From: Nitrosomonas sp.
Lineage (GTDB): Bacteria; Pseudomonadota; Gammaproteobacteria; Burkholderiales; Nitrosomonadaceae
Direction: 5' to 3'
Length of the DNA stretch: 64,000 bases
Assembly: GCA_019745325.1 (NCBI GenBank)
Contig: JAIETK010000010.1
Location: 62,001-126,000, forward strand
The position numbers and the translations under genes were made by a program. Every line of letters starts with the position of its first letter. Position 1 is the first letter of the stretch. Under the pieces are notes generated by a model. The model was not told where the DNA came from. It was given only the letters and a program-made list of their open reading frames with translations, and made no database searches. Positions 53,917-63,191 of the stretch are shown piece by piece.

Positions 53917-55257
53917 CTAGTCAAAGCTCAATCCGGTTTCTTCCATAAATACAATGAGTTCTTTGAGAATTTCTTGAACGTTAGCGGCATCCACTCCGAT
54001 GGATTTGGCGGTGCGCTCGACTTCTGCATCATCTTTTTTCATGTTGTAGGCGCCGTATCCGGCACGTTTTGCTAACAAGTTACCTAATGCGACCGCCAAT
54101 AATTCGCGAGTAACCGTGGTTGCTTGCTCGAGCGCTTCGTGAAATTGCGCGACAACTGCAATTTCGGAAGGCAGTTTCCAGATTTCAAGAAGTTTCCGGC
54201 CAAAAAGTCCGTGGTATTTTTCCAGGAAATCATCCAGTGATTTCTTCGAAGGAGGCGGATCGATGACATTGCGGGTTTGGAGTTCCGAAATGATCTGTAT
54301 TAAAAACAGTTTGCCGATATCGTGCATCAGGCCCATGAAGAACACTTCTCTCGGTCTCGAGAGCTTTGCCAGTTGCGCGATCAGGTATGAAGCATGTGCG
54401 CAGGCCACGCCGTGTTTCCACAGATCTTTAAGGATTTCCTGGTATTTTGGATTTCGCGCCATATATAAAGCCCGGTTCGCGATGATATCCACGAATTCTT
54501 TCGAAGTGTTGAGACCCAGGACATTGATTGCTTGCTCGACGGTGTTGCTCGGGCGAAGTCCGCCATATCGCGGTGAATTGGCAACACTGATCAGTTTGGC
54601 GCTAATTACCATGTCTTTTCTTAGTAACGCGGTTATTTCATCCATGCCGGCATCTTTCCGCACCAGTTCCTCTAATTCATAGCTGATGTTAGGGAAACTG
54701 GGAAGATTTATCTCTCCGTTATTCAAGCGTTTGGCAATTTCCTGCAACATGGATGCGCGTTGCTGCTGATTATCCGGCTTTGCCTTGGCAGTTACTGGCG
54801 GCGTCGAAGTCTGAGCCGTTTTTTCTTTCAGTTGTCCTTCCAGGATTGCAACCCGCGCTTTAAGCGCCATGATGGTGTGCTTCAATTCTTGCTGGTCATT
54901 GTAGGCAAAGATCATTTCCCGCACGGCCATTTCCAGTACCGAATAAAGTCTCTCGGTTTTGACGCAATAATTGAAAGCGCCGATGCGGCGCGCTTCGATG
55001 GCGCATTGCGGATCGTCCGGCGGAGAAATCAGCAGTACCGGGATATAGTGATGACTGCAGACTTCCATCAGAAAATCGAGTCCCTGCGCCTGAGTGAAAT
55101 TAACATCGAGAATAATCGCATCGATTCCTTGGAAGTCCAAAGGTGTGTTGTCCCATGACGACATTAAATGCAGTGTGTAGCTGTTGCGCAGCGCTGCTTG
55201 AATGGCTTCAAGTTCGTTGCGTTGACTGTTACAAATCAGGACACGATTCATCGGCAT
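53917..55257 (-). CDS. REC-HDOD signalling protein
   Basis: The 446-residue protein starts with a response-regulator receiver (about residues 1-120): Asp in AIILDVNF near residue 51 is the likely phosphoacceptor, and CVKTE supplies the conserved Lys. A coiled coil (about 125-150) leads to a HDOD domain (about 190-400) with LPSFPNISYELEELV and HDIGKLFLI, in which the HD is kept. HDOD proteins act in signalling cascades, often with c-di-GMP. No kinase gene lies next to it. It is the only gene in its unit. Confidence 0.88.
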   Translation of the reverse strand: MPMNRVLICNSQRNELEAIQAALRNSYTLHLMSSWDNTPLDFQGIDAIILDVNFTQAQGLDFLMEVCSHHYIPVLLISPPDDPQCAIEARRIGAFNYCVKTERLYSVLEMAVREMIFAYNDQQELKHTIMALKARVAILEGQLKEKTAQTSTPPVTAKAKPDNQQQRASMLQEIAKRLNNGEINLPSFPNISYELEELVRKDAGMDEITALLRKDMVISAKLISVANSPRYGGLRPSNTVEQAINVLGLNTSKEFVDIIANRALYMARNPKYQEILKDLWKHGVACAHASYLIAQLAKLSRPREVFFMGLMHDIGKLFLIQIISELQTRNVIDPPPSKKSLDDFLEKYHGLFGRKLLEIWKLPSEIAVVAQFHEALEQATTVTRELLAVALGNLLAKRAGYGAYNMKKDDAEVERTAKSIGVDAANVQEILKELIVFMEETGLSFD

Positions 55258-55586
55258 TCCCCAAACAATTTATTACTGGATCGAATTCTTTCAGAGCTTT
55301 CTTATGTTTTGTTGCCACGGCTTATTCGGACAGATCATAAAAAACTTTACGGTGATATTTACCGGTTTTCTGATATTGATAAAACCTGATGGTTTACACT
55401 GAAAACATTGCAAGGCATGAAAATGCAATCTCATTTATCCGGCGCAGACTACTATTCAGTGTTTTTCTAAGCAGTGGTGAAACGGAAAAGCGGTGTCCGG
55501 AACTTTCGCAGTAACGGTGTCGCTCGTAAATCGGTACAATAGCGACAAGCGGCGAAATATCCTCGCGTTATTGTGAATTAAACAAC
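55258..55586. other. Divergent intergenic region between REC-HDOD and Lon-type protease genes
   Basis: About 330 bases without a credible gene. It must include promoters for both divergent genes. A short stretch near 55452 (TTCAGTGTTTTTCTAAG) resembles the end of the 150-base repeat but is too short and imperfect to call a copy. Confidence 0.35.
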
Positions 55587-58028
55587 ATGTCGACCCAATC
55601 CCTTGATTCTTCCCAGTTACGCCTTACCATCGACCCTGCCGCGTTAGGATTCCCGGATACCTCGGCGCTACTGCAACATCCGTTATCGTGGATCGGGCAG
55701 GAGCGGGCGGAGCTGGCGGCACGTTTCGGACTGAGCATGATGCAACCGGATTACCACTTATTCGTACTCGGCGAAGAAGGATCGGGGCGATCTTCCCTGT
55801 TGCATCAGGCGATGCTAACAGCAGCGGCAAATATACCTGTGCCACCCGATTTATGTTATCTGTACAACTTTGTCGCGCCGGACAAACCGCTGGCCGTGAG
55901 ATTACCCGCGGGCCAAGGGCGTGTGTTACGGCAATCGCTGCTGCAACTGGCCAAGTCACTACCAGCGGAAATCACACAGTGCTTGAGCGGGCAGGATTTC
56001 AAACTTAAAAGCGAACGCGCCGAAAAACAATTCAAAACCGAAACAGGCCAGGCCTATAACAAACTGGATAAATTCGCCGAATCGCTGCACTTTGCGATAC
56101 ACCGTGAAGACGAGCAAATTGTTTTCACCTTGCTGGACGAAAAAGGCGAGATATTGACGGCGGAAAATTTGTTGAAGCTGCCGAAGGCGCGGCGGAGCGC
56201 GATCGAGCAATCGGAACAAGCGCTGCGGGACGCGATTCTGCAGTACTTTGAAGACTTCAAACGCATTGAGAAAGAAAAAGACCAGGCGCTGGCTTCGTTG
56301 CGGCAGCGCATCGTGCAACCGGTTGTTAGCCAGGCATTAAAGAAAGTGCAAAATGGTTTGCACAAACCGCTCAAACAGCAAGACCGGTTGAAAACCTATT
56401 TCGAGCAGATGGAAACCGATATTCTCGCCAACCTGGCATTGTTCGAAACCGATCCGGGCGATGATGAGAAACGGCAAGCGGAATTAAGTCAGATATTTTC
56501 GCGTTATCAAATCAATCTGGTCGTGGACAATGCGGATGAGTGCGGCGCGCCAGTTCTGATCGAAGACAATCCTTCCGCTTATGCTTTATTTGGCAGCATC
56601 GATTATCAATTCGAGAATGGTAAGCTGAAGACCGATTTCATGCGGATCCGCGCGGGTAATCTGTTGAAAGCGCACGGCGGTTTCTTGATGTTGCATCTGA
56701 ATGATTTATTGACGGACGGTCCGTTGTGGGTGAAGTTGCGGCGGTTCCTGCGCAGTAAAAGACTGCAAATCGAAGAACCGGGATCGGCCTGGGCTGCCAA
56801 TGCGCCGGCATCGCTCGAACCCGAAGCGGTCGACGTAAACGTCAAAATTGTTCTCATCGGATCGCGCGACCAATACTACGATTTACAGGAAATCGATCCC
56901 GAATTCATGCGCCGCTTCCGGGTGAAAGTGGATTTTGCCGACAGTTTTGTTGCCAGCCGGGATACTTATCTGGCATCGGCGGTTTTTGTTTCGCATGCCT
57001 GCGAAGCTGCTAAATTACCGCATTTCTCCGCTGCTGCGGTTGCCCGTCTGCTTGAAGAATCGCACCGGGAAGTGGAAGATCAAAAACGCCAGAGCGCGAT
57101 TTTTGCCCGAATTGAAATGCTGATTCTGGAAAGCGCGGCGATATGCAATGCCCGTCGTGGCCGCTTGGTGGAGGTGGCGGATATTTCGGCAGCGCTGCAG
57201 GCTCGCCGGCTGCGTCATAATTATCCGGACTTGCGCTTGCAGGAAGCGATTCTCGAGGATGAAATCGCGATTGCATTAGCCGGTGAGGAAACCGGCCAGT
57301 TGAATGCATTGACGCAAATCGACTTGGGTGATCACAGTTTCGGCACGCCGGTGCGGGTGACGGCGCGCACCTTTGCCGGTGAAGACGGTGTGCTCAATAT
57401 CGCTCGTGAAGTCGATATGTCCGGGCCGATTCACGATAAAGGCATGCTGATTCTGCAAAATTACCTGACCGGTTTATTTGCGCATATTGCACCGCTGGCG
57501 CTCAGTGCATCGATTGTGTTCGAGCAGGAATATACCAGCGTTGAAGGCGACTCGGCTTCGTGCGCGGAACTTTATGCATTACTGTCGTCGCTGGCGGATG
57601 TGCCGCTGAGGCAGGGTATTGCGGTGACAGGCGCGTTGAATCAATTCGGTGAAGTGCTGCCGGTGGGCGGCATCAACGATAAGATCGAAGGGTTTTTCAA
57701 ATTGTGCGAGAAGCGCGGGTTGACCGGCGAGCAGGGCGTGTTGATCCCTTATCAAAACCGTCAGCACTTGATGCTGGATCACGCCGTGGTCGAAGCGGTC
57801 AAACAAGGATTGTTTGCCATTTACACCATGGAACATGTCACGCAAGGGCTGGAATTGCTAACCGGTTTACCGGCGGGAAATATAGAACTGGCGCATGCGC
57901 ATGGCTACTCATCCGATACCGTTCTTGGGCATGCGCAGAAAACGCTATTGACTTTCCGCCGTGCTTGCCAATTGACGCAACATCCGAAAACCGAGCACCG
58001 GCGGCTGCCGTCAAGGCTGGATAAATAG
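55587..58028 (+). CDS. Lon-family ATP-dependent protease (LonB/YcbZ-like)
   Basis: This 813-residue protein belongs to the Lon-related family exemplified by YcbZ. An N-terminal ATPase part includes GEEGSGRSSLL (residues about 61-71, a P-loop-like motif) and a long helical insertion. The C-terminal protease domain carries the Ser-Lys dyad: Ser656 in EGDSAS and Lys699 in VGGINDKIEG. The domain order differs from classical LonA, which has an additional substrate-binding N-domain. Role is protein quality control or regulated proteolysis; a specific substrate is not visible. Confidence 0.9.
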   Translation: MSTQSLDSSQLRLTIDPAALGFPDTSALLQHPLSWIGQERAELAARFGLSMMQPDYHLFVLGEEGSGRSSLLHQAMLTAAANIPVPPDLCYLYNFVAPDKPLAVRLPAGQGRVLRQSLLQLAKSLPAEITQCLSGQDFKLKSERAEKQFKTETGQAYNKLDKFAESLHFAIHREDEQIVFTLLDEKGEILTAENLLKLPKARRSAIEQSEQALRDAILQYFEDFKRIEKEKDQALASLRQRIVQPVVSQALKKVQNGLHKPLKQQDRLKTYFEQMETDILANLALFETDPGDDEKRQAELSQIFSRYQINLVVDNADECGAPVLIEDNPSAYALFGSIDYQFENGKLKTDFMRIRAGNLLKAHGGFLMLHLNDLLTDGPLWVKLRRFLRSKRLQIEEPGSAWAANAPASLEPEAVDVNVKIVLIGSRDQYYDLQEIDPEFMRRFRVKVDFADSFVASRDTYLASAVFVSHACEAAKLPHFSAAAVARLLEESHREVEDQKRQSAIFARIEMLILESAAICNARRGRLVEVADISAALQARRLRHNYPDLRLQEAILEDEIAIALAGEETGQLNALTQIDLGDHSFGTPVRVTARTFAGEDGVLNIAREVDMSGPIHDKGMLILQNYLTGLFAHIAPLALSASIVFEQEYTSVEGDSASCAELYALLSSLADVPLRQGIAVTGALNQFGEVLPVGGINDKIEGFFKLCEKRGLTGEQGVLIPYQNRQHLMLDHAVVEAVKQGLFAIYTMEHVTQGLELLTGLPAGNIELAHAHGYSSDTVLGHAQKTLLTFRRACQLTQHPKTEHRRLPSRLDK

Positions 58029-58091
58029 TTGCTCTGGGTCATGGCCGGGAACCGGCCGTTGGTGTGATCGTTTCGATAGGGTAATCGCACG

Positions 58092-59249
58092 ATGAATACT
58101 TCGCAGGAAACCGTCAGTCAACAACAACGCTACCGCGATGTGCGCAAAGTCACGCTGATCGGTTCGGTGCTCGATTTTGTGTTGGGTGTCGCCAAAATTC
58201 TGGTCGGCTGGCTGGCCAATTCGCAAGCGCTGATCGCCGATGGCATTCACTCTTTCTCGGATCTGCTGACCGATTTCATGGTGCTGTACGCCGCCAAGCA
58301 TTCGCATCAAGCTGCCGACGAAACGCATCCATACGGTCACGGCCGGATTGAAACACTGGCGACGGTGAGTCTGGGTCTGGTGTTGACCGGCATCGGCATC
58401 GGCATCGCCTACAGCGCGGTGCAGCGGCTCAACGAACCGGACGTTTTACTCGAATTCAGCGCTGTGGCCGCGCTGGTTGCTGCGGTTTCGATCGTCTCGA
58501 AGGAATGGATTTACCGCTATACCATGGCTGCCGCGCGCCGCTTGCGCTCGGAAATGCTGATGGCGAACGCCTGGCATAGCCGCTCCGATGCGTTTTCGTC
58601 GATCGTGGTGTTGGTCGGTCTAGGCGGTGTCATGATGGGTCATGCTTATCTCGATGCGGTGGCGGCGGTTATGGTGGCGGCGATGATCGCCAAGATTGGC
58701 TTCGATCTGGTGCGTTCGAGCTCGCAGGAATTGATCGATAGCGCGCTCGAACCCGATAAGGTATCGGCGATTCGAGAACATATTCATGCCGTCAACGGCG
58801 TGCGTTCGAGCCATACGCTGCGGACGCGCAAAAGCGCCGGGAATGCGTTTGTCGACGTGCACATTCAAGTCGATCCGCGCCTGAGCGTGTCGGAAGGCCA
58901 TCAAATCGCCGATGCCGTGCGCCAGCGCCTGCTCCAGCAGATTGATGAAGTTACCGACGTGACCATTCATATCGACCCGGAAAACGACGAAACCGGCTCT
59001 CCCAGCGGCGATTTACCGCCCCGCGATCAAGTCATCCAAGCACTCAAACAACGCTGGCCGCAATTACCGCCAACGGCGATCGACGCTGTGATGTTGCACT
59101 ACCTGGCCGGGCGGATCGATGTCGTCATCGACCTGCCGATCAATCTATTGCAAAACATCGATCAGGCCGCGGAACTGGTGCGGGCACTGCGGCAAGCCGT
59201 TGCAACCTGGGAGGCGATCGGTGACGTGCAGGTGCGGTTTAAGGTTTGA
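58092..59249 (+). CDS. Cation diffusion facilitator (CDF) family transporter
   Basis: This 385-residue protein has six predicted membrane segments in its first 220 residues, with the metal-site motifs HSFSDLLTDF (helix 2) and HSRSDAFSS (helix 5). The C-terminal part is the metallochaperone-like CDF cytoplasmic domain plus about 90 extra residues. CDF proteins export Zn, Co, Fe, Mn or Cd with protons. The specificity is uncertain; it is longer than most because of the C-terminal extension. Confidence 0.9.
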   Translation: MNTSQETVSQQQRYRDVRKVTLIGSVLDFVLGVAKILVGWLANSQALIADGIHSFSDLLTDFMVLYAAKHSHQAADETHPYGHGRIETLATVSLGLVLTGIGIGIAYSAVQRLNEPDVLLEFSAVAALVAAVSIVSKEWIYRYTMAAARRLRSEMLMANAWHSRSDAFSSIVVLVGLGGVMMGHAYLDAVAAVMVAAMIAKIGFDLVRSSSQELIDSALEPDKVSAIREHIHAVNGVRSSHTLRTRKSAGNAFVDVHIQVDPRLSVSEGHQIADAVRQRLLQQIDEVTDVTIHIDPENDETGSPSGDLPPRDQVIQALKQRWPQLPPTAIDAVMLHYLAGRIDVVIDLPINLLQNIDQAAELVRALRQAVATWEAIGDVQVRFKV

Positions 59250-59279
59250 GCGCGGCAAGAATTTGGTTGAGGAAAAACT

Positions 59280-61145
59280 ATGAGCACACCTGAAATCGAA
59301 CAACTGATCAACAAAGCCGAGAGCGGCGACACGCAAGCGATGTTCGCATTGGCGCAACGTTATCGTGACGGTGACGGCGTAGCACAGGATTACGGGCAAT
59401 TCCTGCAATGGTTGGCACGACTGCGTTATTTGCTCAAATTTGAAGAAATAAAATCACTATTAAGTTTCCAAGATAGAAAGCAGACTGAACTAAATAGCTT
59501 TGTTAGTTGGTTATTAGGCAGTGCAAAATCTGGCGATGCAAATAGTATGCATTTTTTATCGGATTTGTATCGAATCGGAATCAGCTTTGAAAAAGACGAC
59601 AAGCAATGGATAGCATGGCAGAAGAAAGCAGCTGAATCTGGATCTGTTACTGCAATGCATGATTTAGCATTCACTTATTTCTTAGGGATAGGAGTATCAA
59701 AAGACAATAATCAATTTTTCTATTGGATACAAAAAGCAGCTGCAACAGGCCATAAAGAATCAATGCTTGCGCTTGCCTACGCTTATCATGAAGGAGTTGG
59801 AGTAAAAAAAGACCCAGAGCAATCGATGCATTGGTTTTTCCGTGCAGCCGAAGCCGGAGAGGAAATTGCGCTGGATGAAATCCGATGGATGTATCAGTCG
59901 CAGAAATTTGTGACAGTCGATCTGGATGATAATATCGAATGGTTGACGCGAGCAGCCGTGATAGACGACGGCAATCTCTATGCAGAGCTGGCGATTAAGC
60001 ACTGGACGCGCAACGCGGAGGGCGATCACGATAAATCCCGGCATTGGCTTGAACAGGGTGAACGTCAAGGCAATGTTCGTGCTTTTATTTTTGGTTCGCT
60101 ACTGCGCTTATCGGATAGTCATTCGCTTGAACGGGCAACGATCAGTAATTTGTGCGAGGCGTTTTTTGGACTGAGCGGCAAAGTGGAAGAAATCAAACAG
60201 CAGCATTTGATTCGTGACGACGATAAAGCGATAACGGAAGTGGCGCATTTCACGACGCTGGATGCGCTCCACAGTATGTTGCCGGTTTCGGATGGAATAT
60301 CAACGGAAGCGGACTGCTATTCCGGTCAGAGCCGCGTATTGCGGTTGTACCATATCGCGTATATGAACGATCCGCAGGAAGGGCGACGACTGCTGGATAA
60401 GAAGCGGCATAAAGACGCAGAATTGTTACACGAATTTTTTGCCACGTCTGAAGAAGGTAATAATCATAATTTTCTGTGGGAAAATCAGGAGTTCTCGGTG
60501 TATTGCGGTTCCTTTACCTTGCGCGTCGACCGGCTCGATCTGTGGCGTGCTTATGGCCGGGATGGGGCGGGCTATTGCGTGGTCATTCCAGCCAAAGTCT
60601 TTCAACCGGCACCCGAATCCAAACCTTTGCATGTGATGCATGATGCACTACGCCGGGGCGACGAAGTTCTTGCGGCTGTGAAAACAAACCAAAGCCAAGC
60701 GCCTGCGTTATATCGCATTCGATACCAGACGGACGAAGCGGAAAAAACTCTGGCAACTTTGAAGCCGAGGCTTGAGGCGATTAAGAATATTAAGAACACT
60801 GTAAACAACCCCAAAGTTACAGAGATGATCAATTCGCTGGTTCGTATCGTCATCAGCGATATCCTGTATCTGTACAAAAATGAGGAATACGCATCGGAGG
60901 AAGAAGCGCGCATGATCGTGGCGCACAATATTGCGAACAAAGCGCTTAAGCTGGATAACCAGAATCCGCCGCGCGTGTATGTCGAGACCGATGCGTTTTT
61001 GTTTCGGGACGAAGGCACGCGCATCATCATCGGCCCGAAGGTCACCGACAAAGTGGCGGCCGAATTGAATCTGAAATACCGCCTGGCGCGGCACAGTCTG
61101 CTGAAAACAACAGCGATTAAATGGTCGAAAATCGAGTACCGGTAA
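59280..61145 (+). CDS. Sel1-repeat protein with C-terminal DUF2971-like domain
   Basis: The 621-residue protein has Sel1-like tetratricopeptide repeats in its first 270 residues (ALAQRYRDGDGVAQDYGQFL, DLAFTYFLGIGVSKDNNQFF, ALAYAYHEGVGVKKDPEQSM), which are protein-binding. The rest (about 310-600) has features of DUF2971 proteins: a HFTTLDALHSMLP start, YHIAYMNDPQEG, and CGSFTLRVDRLDLWRAYG. The middle of the repeat region (about bases 59.4-59.8 kb) is AT-rich, unlike the two ends, so the gene looks mosaic. It starts 30 bases after the CDF gene on the same strand. Function unknown. Confidence 0.82.
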   Translation: MSTPEIEQLINKAESGDTQAMFALAQRYRDGDGVAQDYGQFLQWLARLRYLLKFEEIKSLLSFQDRKQTELNSFVSWLLGSAKSGDANSMHFLSDLYRIGISFEKDDKQWIAWQKKAAESGSVTAMHDLAFTYFLGIGVSKDNNQFFYWIQKAAATGHKESMLALAYAYHEGVGVKKDPEQSMHWFFRAAEAGEEIALDEIRWMYQSQKFVTVDLDDNIEWLTRAAVIDDGNLYAELAIKHWTRNAEGDHDKSRHWLEQGERQGNVRAFIFGSLLRLSDSHSLERATISNLCEAFFGLSGKVEEIKQQHLIRDDDKAITEVAHFTTLDALHSMLPVSDGISTEADCYSGQSRVLRLYHIAYMNDPQEGRRLLDKKRHKDAELLHEFFATSEEGNNHNFLWENQEFSVYCGSFTLRVDRLDLWRAYGRDGAGYCVVIPAKVFQPAPESKPLHVMHDALRRGDEVLAAVKTNQSQAPALYRIRYQTDEAEKTLATLKPRLEAIKNIKNTVNNPKVTEMINSLVRIVISDILYLYKNEEYASEEEARMIVAHNIANKALKLDNQNPPRVYVETDAFLFRDEGTRIIIGPKVTDKVAAELNLKYRLARHSLLKTTAIKWSKIEYR

Positions 61146-61485
61146 TCGTTGAATTGTTGAAGAATGCTTCAAGGGTTTAGCTTTTCCGGTGATGATTGCG
61201 GCGGATGTTTTCAAAGTGAATGGTTGTAATGAAGCAATAGGACAAAATTAGTATTTTCTTAGGACAAATGAATAACCCGGCTATTTAGCTAGAAGTTAAA
61301 CTTCTGGTTATATGGAGAAAAGTTTTTTTTCATATGCGAACGGATTATGAATAGTGTTCAGACAAAGGGTTCTTTTGGATAGCGCCGGAATTTCGAGTCA
61401 ATTCGCTGAGCTTAAGATCTCTGCAAATATCGATGAACGCGCAACTCGATCTGATCAATCATGTAATGAAAAATTGGGAGTCAAT
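61146..61485. other. AT-rich intergenic region before the PEP-CTERM gene
   Basis: About 340 bases without a credible gene. It includes the leader of the PEP-CTERM gene, with GGGAGTC just ahead of its ATG. Frames that extend upstream of that ATG contain no recognisable domain. I see no repeat or terminator here. Confidence 0.4.
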
Positions 61486-62028
61486 ATGAAACTAAAAACA
61501 GTTATTTTGTCATTGGGATTACTTTCGGCGACTGGTGTCGTAGCGGCGCCTGTGCAATGGGCTGGTAACGGTCATTGGTATGAATTGGTAACGGCTCCGC
61601 TCAGCTTTGGCGATGCGGTGGCGGAAGCATCGACGCGATCACATCTGGGTCTGGGCGGGCATCTGGTTACCATCACATCGGCTGACGAAAACGCCTTTGT
61701 GCATGGACTCACGGGCGGCGGAGCTACTTGGCTGGGCGCCAGTGATGCGGCGGTGGAAGGTGAATGGCGCTGGATGAGTGGACCGGAAGCCGGTCAACTA
61801 CTGACTTATTCCAACTGGGGTCCTGGAGAACCGAACAACGTCGGTAACGAGGATTTTGCGGTTTATAACAACCCGTGGGGCGGAGGGCTTTGGAACGACC
61901 GGCCGGATGCTGGAATCGCTTATATTGTCGAGTACAGCGCACCGGTTCCGGAACCTGAAACGTATGCCATGTTGCTGGCGGGCTTGGGCATCATCGGTTT
62001 TGCCGGACGCCGGATGAGAAAAAGTTAG
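61486..62028 (+). CDS. PEP-CTERM sorted secreted protein with C-type-lectin-like domain
   Basis: This 180-residue protein has a signal peptide (about residues 1-20), a lectin-like middle with GHLVTITSADENAFV, WRWMSGPEAG and YSNWGPGEPNN (the WND/ligand region), and a C-terminal sorting signal: VPEPETYAMLLAGLG followed by a hydrophobic segment and a basic end. PEP-CTERM proteins are cleaved and anchored by an exosortase and are linked to extracellular polysaccharide. No exosortase is in this window. A perfect terminator follows the gene. Confidence 0.9.
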   Translation: MKLKTVILSLGLLSATGVVAAPVQWAGNGHWYELVTAPLSFGDAVAEASTRSHLGLGGHLVTITSADENAFVHGLTGGGATWLGASDAAVEGEWRWMSGPEAGQLLTYSNWGPGEPNNVGNEDFAVYNNPWGGGLWNDRPDAGIAYIVEYSAPVPEPETYAMLLAGLGIIGFAGRRMRKS

Positions 62029-62049
62029 TTTTCATCAATTGTTAACCAT

Positions 62050-62085
62050 TAAAAAAACCTCGCCGCTATAGGCCGCGAGGTTTTT
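62050..62085 (+). terminator. Rho-independent terminator after the PEP-CTERM gene
   Basis: ACCTCGC and GCGAGGT form a stem around CGCTATAGGCC (imperfect inside), flanked by A-rich and a T6 tract. It lies about 25 bases after the stop codon. Confidence 0.85.
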
Positions 62086-62113
62086 TGTTTGGTACCGGTA
62101 TCTTCAATGATTC

Positions 62114-62156
62114 CAAAAAAACAACGGCCGGTTGCAACATTACAACCGGCCGTTGT
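62114..62156 (-). terminator. Rho-independent terminator for the cupredoxin gene (- strand)
   Basis: ACAACGGCCGGTTG and CAACCGGCCGTTGT are perfect 14-base arms around eight bases. On the - strand the stem is followed by seven T residues. It lies about 25 bases after the cupredoxin stop and separates it from the convergent PEP-CTERM gene. Confidence 0.88.
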
Positions 62157-62180
62157 TCAAATAAATCCGGTAATTTTTGT

Positions 62181-63191
62181 TTACGATTTATTTTCTTTAT
62201 TGCGGCGCAACGGGATTTTACGGATCAACGGAACGCAGAATAATCCCAGCAGCAGACCAGCCAGCATCATGCCATACGTTTGCAGATTGTCGTTCGTGAA
62301 TTGCGTAATCTGTCTGACCATTTTGCTTTGATCGGCTTTATCCGCGAGTTTCGGCAGATTTTCCGCTTCGTAAGTATCGTTGATATTGTAAGGCGTCAAT
62401 CCAGGAATGCCCGGTATATCAGCGCCACCTTTTCCAACGACCAGTTGTGCTTTCATGCCTTTTTCCATGTGATGGGAAATATCGCAGTGAACAAGGTAAG
62501 TGTCGTCTCCGCCGGGAACAATGATCGTGCCGGATACCGTTTTCGGACCGGTCACTTCCAGGTGGAACATTCCATATTTATAGAGATACTTCGGCAAGCC
62601 GTGCATCATGAATTGATGGCGAATGTTATCTTCGTTGATGAAGTGAAATGTGACTTTTGCGCAAGGCTTGACATGCCATTCTTGCTGATCGAAAGCGAAA
62701 GCGGTTCCGGGAAATTTTGCGGAATATTTTCTGCCGGCCCGGACGGTAATCTCCACTTCTTCGGAAATGCTGCGGCAACTGCTGGGTAATTGATCCAGGT
62801 TTTGCCCCATGATCATCGTGCCTTCGTGATCCATCATATGGTCGTGATCCATGTGGTGATGGTGTTGCATATCGCCGTGTTCCGTTGCTTGCACGCCGTG
62901 TGTGCTGTGATCGACGTCATGATCGTGCGCATGGTCGCTGTGATCCATTTTCGAATGGTCGACGGCGGCGCCGCTGTCCTTGCTCATGTCGTGACCGCTG
63001 TGGTCGTGCTGATCTTGGCTCATGTCATGACTGCTATGGTCATGAGCATCCTGCTTTGTTGTTTTTTGATCGCTATGATCATGTTGCGCATGATCGTGTT
63101 CGCTGGGTTTTGCCGGTTGCTGCGCATGGATGTTTGCGCTCAAGGCAAAAATACCGGCAAGCAGGAAAGTGATAGTCGTAGTCTTAACCAT
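62181..63191 (-). CDS. Membrane-anchored cupredoxin with His/Met-rich N-terminus
   Basis: This 336-residue protein has a signal peptide (residues 1-23), a very long metal-binding stretch of His, Asp, Ser and Met (about 25-130), a cupredoxin domain (about 140-260) and a C-terminal membrane helix (GMMLAGLLLGLFCVPLI). The type-1 copper ligands are visible: His in RHQFMMHG, and Cys, His and Met in HCDISHHMEKGM. It overlaps the multicopper oxidase stop by one base (TAATG). It is probably a periplasmic electron-transfer or copper-storage partner of that oxidase. The His/Met region suggests copper loading. Confidence 0.88.
   Translation of the reverse strand: MVKTTTITFLLAGIFALSANIHAQQPAKPSEHDHAQHDHSDQKTTKQDAHDHSSHDMSQDQHDHSGHDMSKDSGAAVDHSKMDHSDHAHDHDVDHSTHGVQATEHGDMQHHHHMDHDHMMDHEGTMIMGQNLDQLPSSCRSISEEVEITVRAGRKYSAKFPGTAFAFDQQEWHVKPCAKVTFHFINEDNIRHQFMMHGLPKYLYKYGMFHLEVTGPKTVSGTIIVPGGDDTYLVHCDISHHMEKGMKAQLVVGKGGADIPGIPGLTPYNINDTYEAENLPKLADKADQSKMVRQITQFTNDNLQTYGMMLAGLLLGLFCVPLIRKIPLRRNKENKS

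Noticed and set aside
55440..55475. Possible seventh copy of the 150-base repeat
   Set aside because: Only about 17 bases resemble the terminal repeat and no interior similarity is visible.
62821..63110. Tandem short repeats in the cupredoxin N-terminus considered as a CRISPR-like array
   Set aside because: They are His/Asp/Ser codon repeats in frame with a coding gene, with no constant repeat-spacer pattern.
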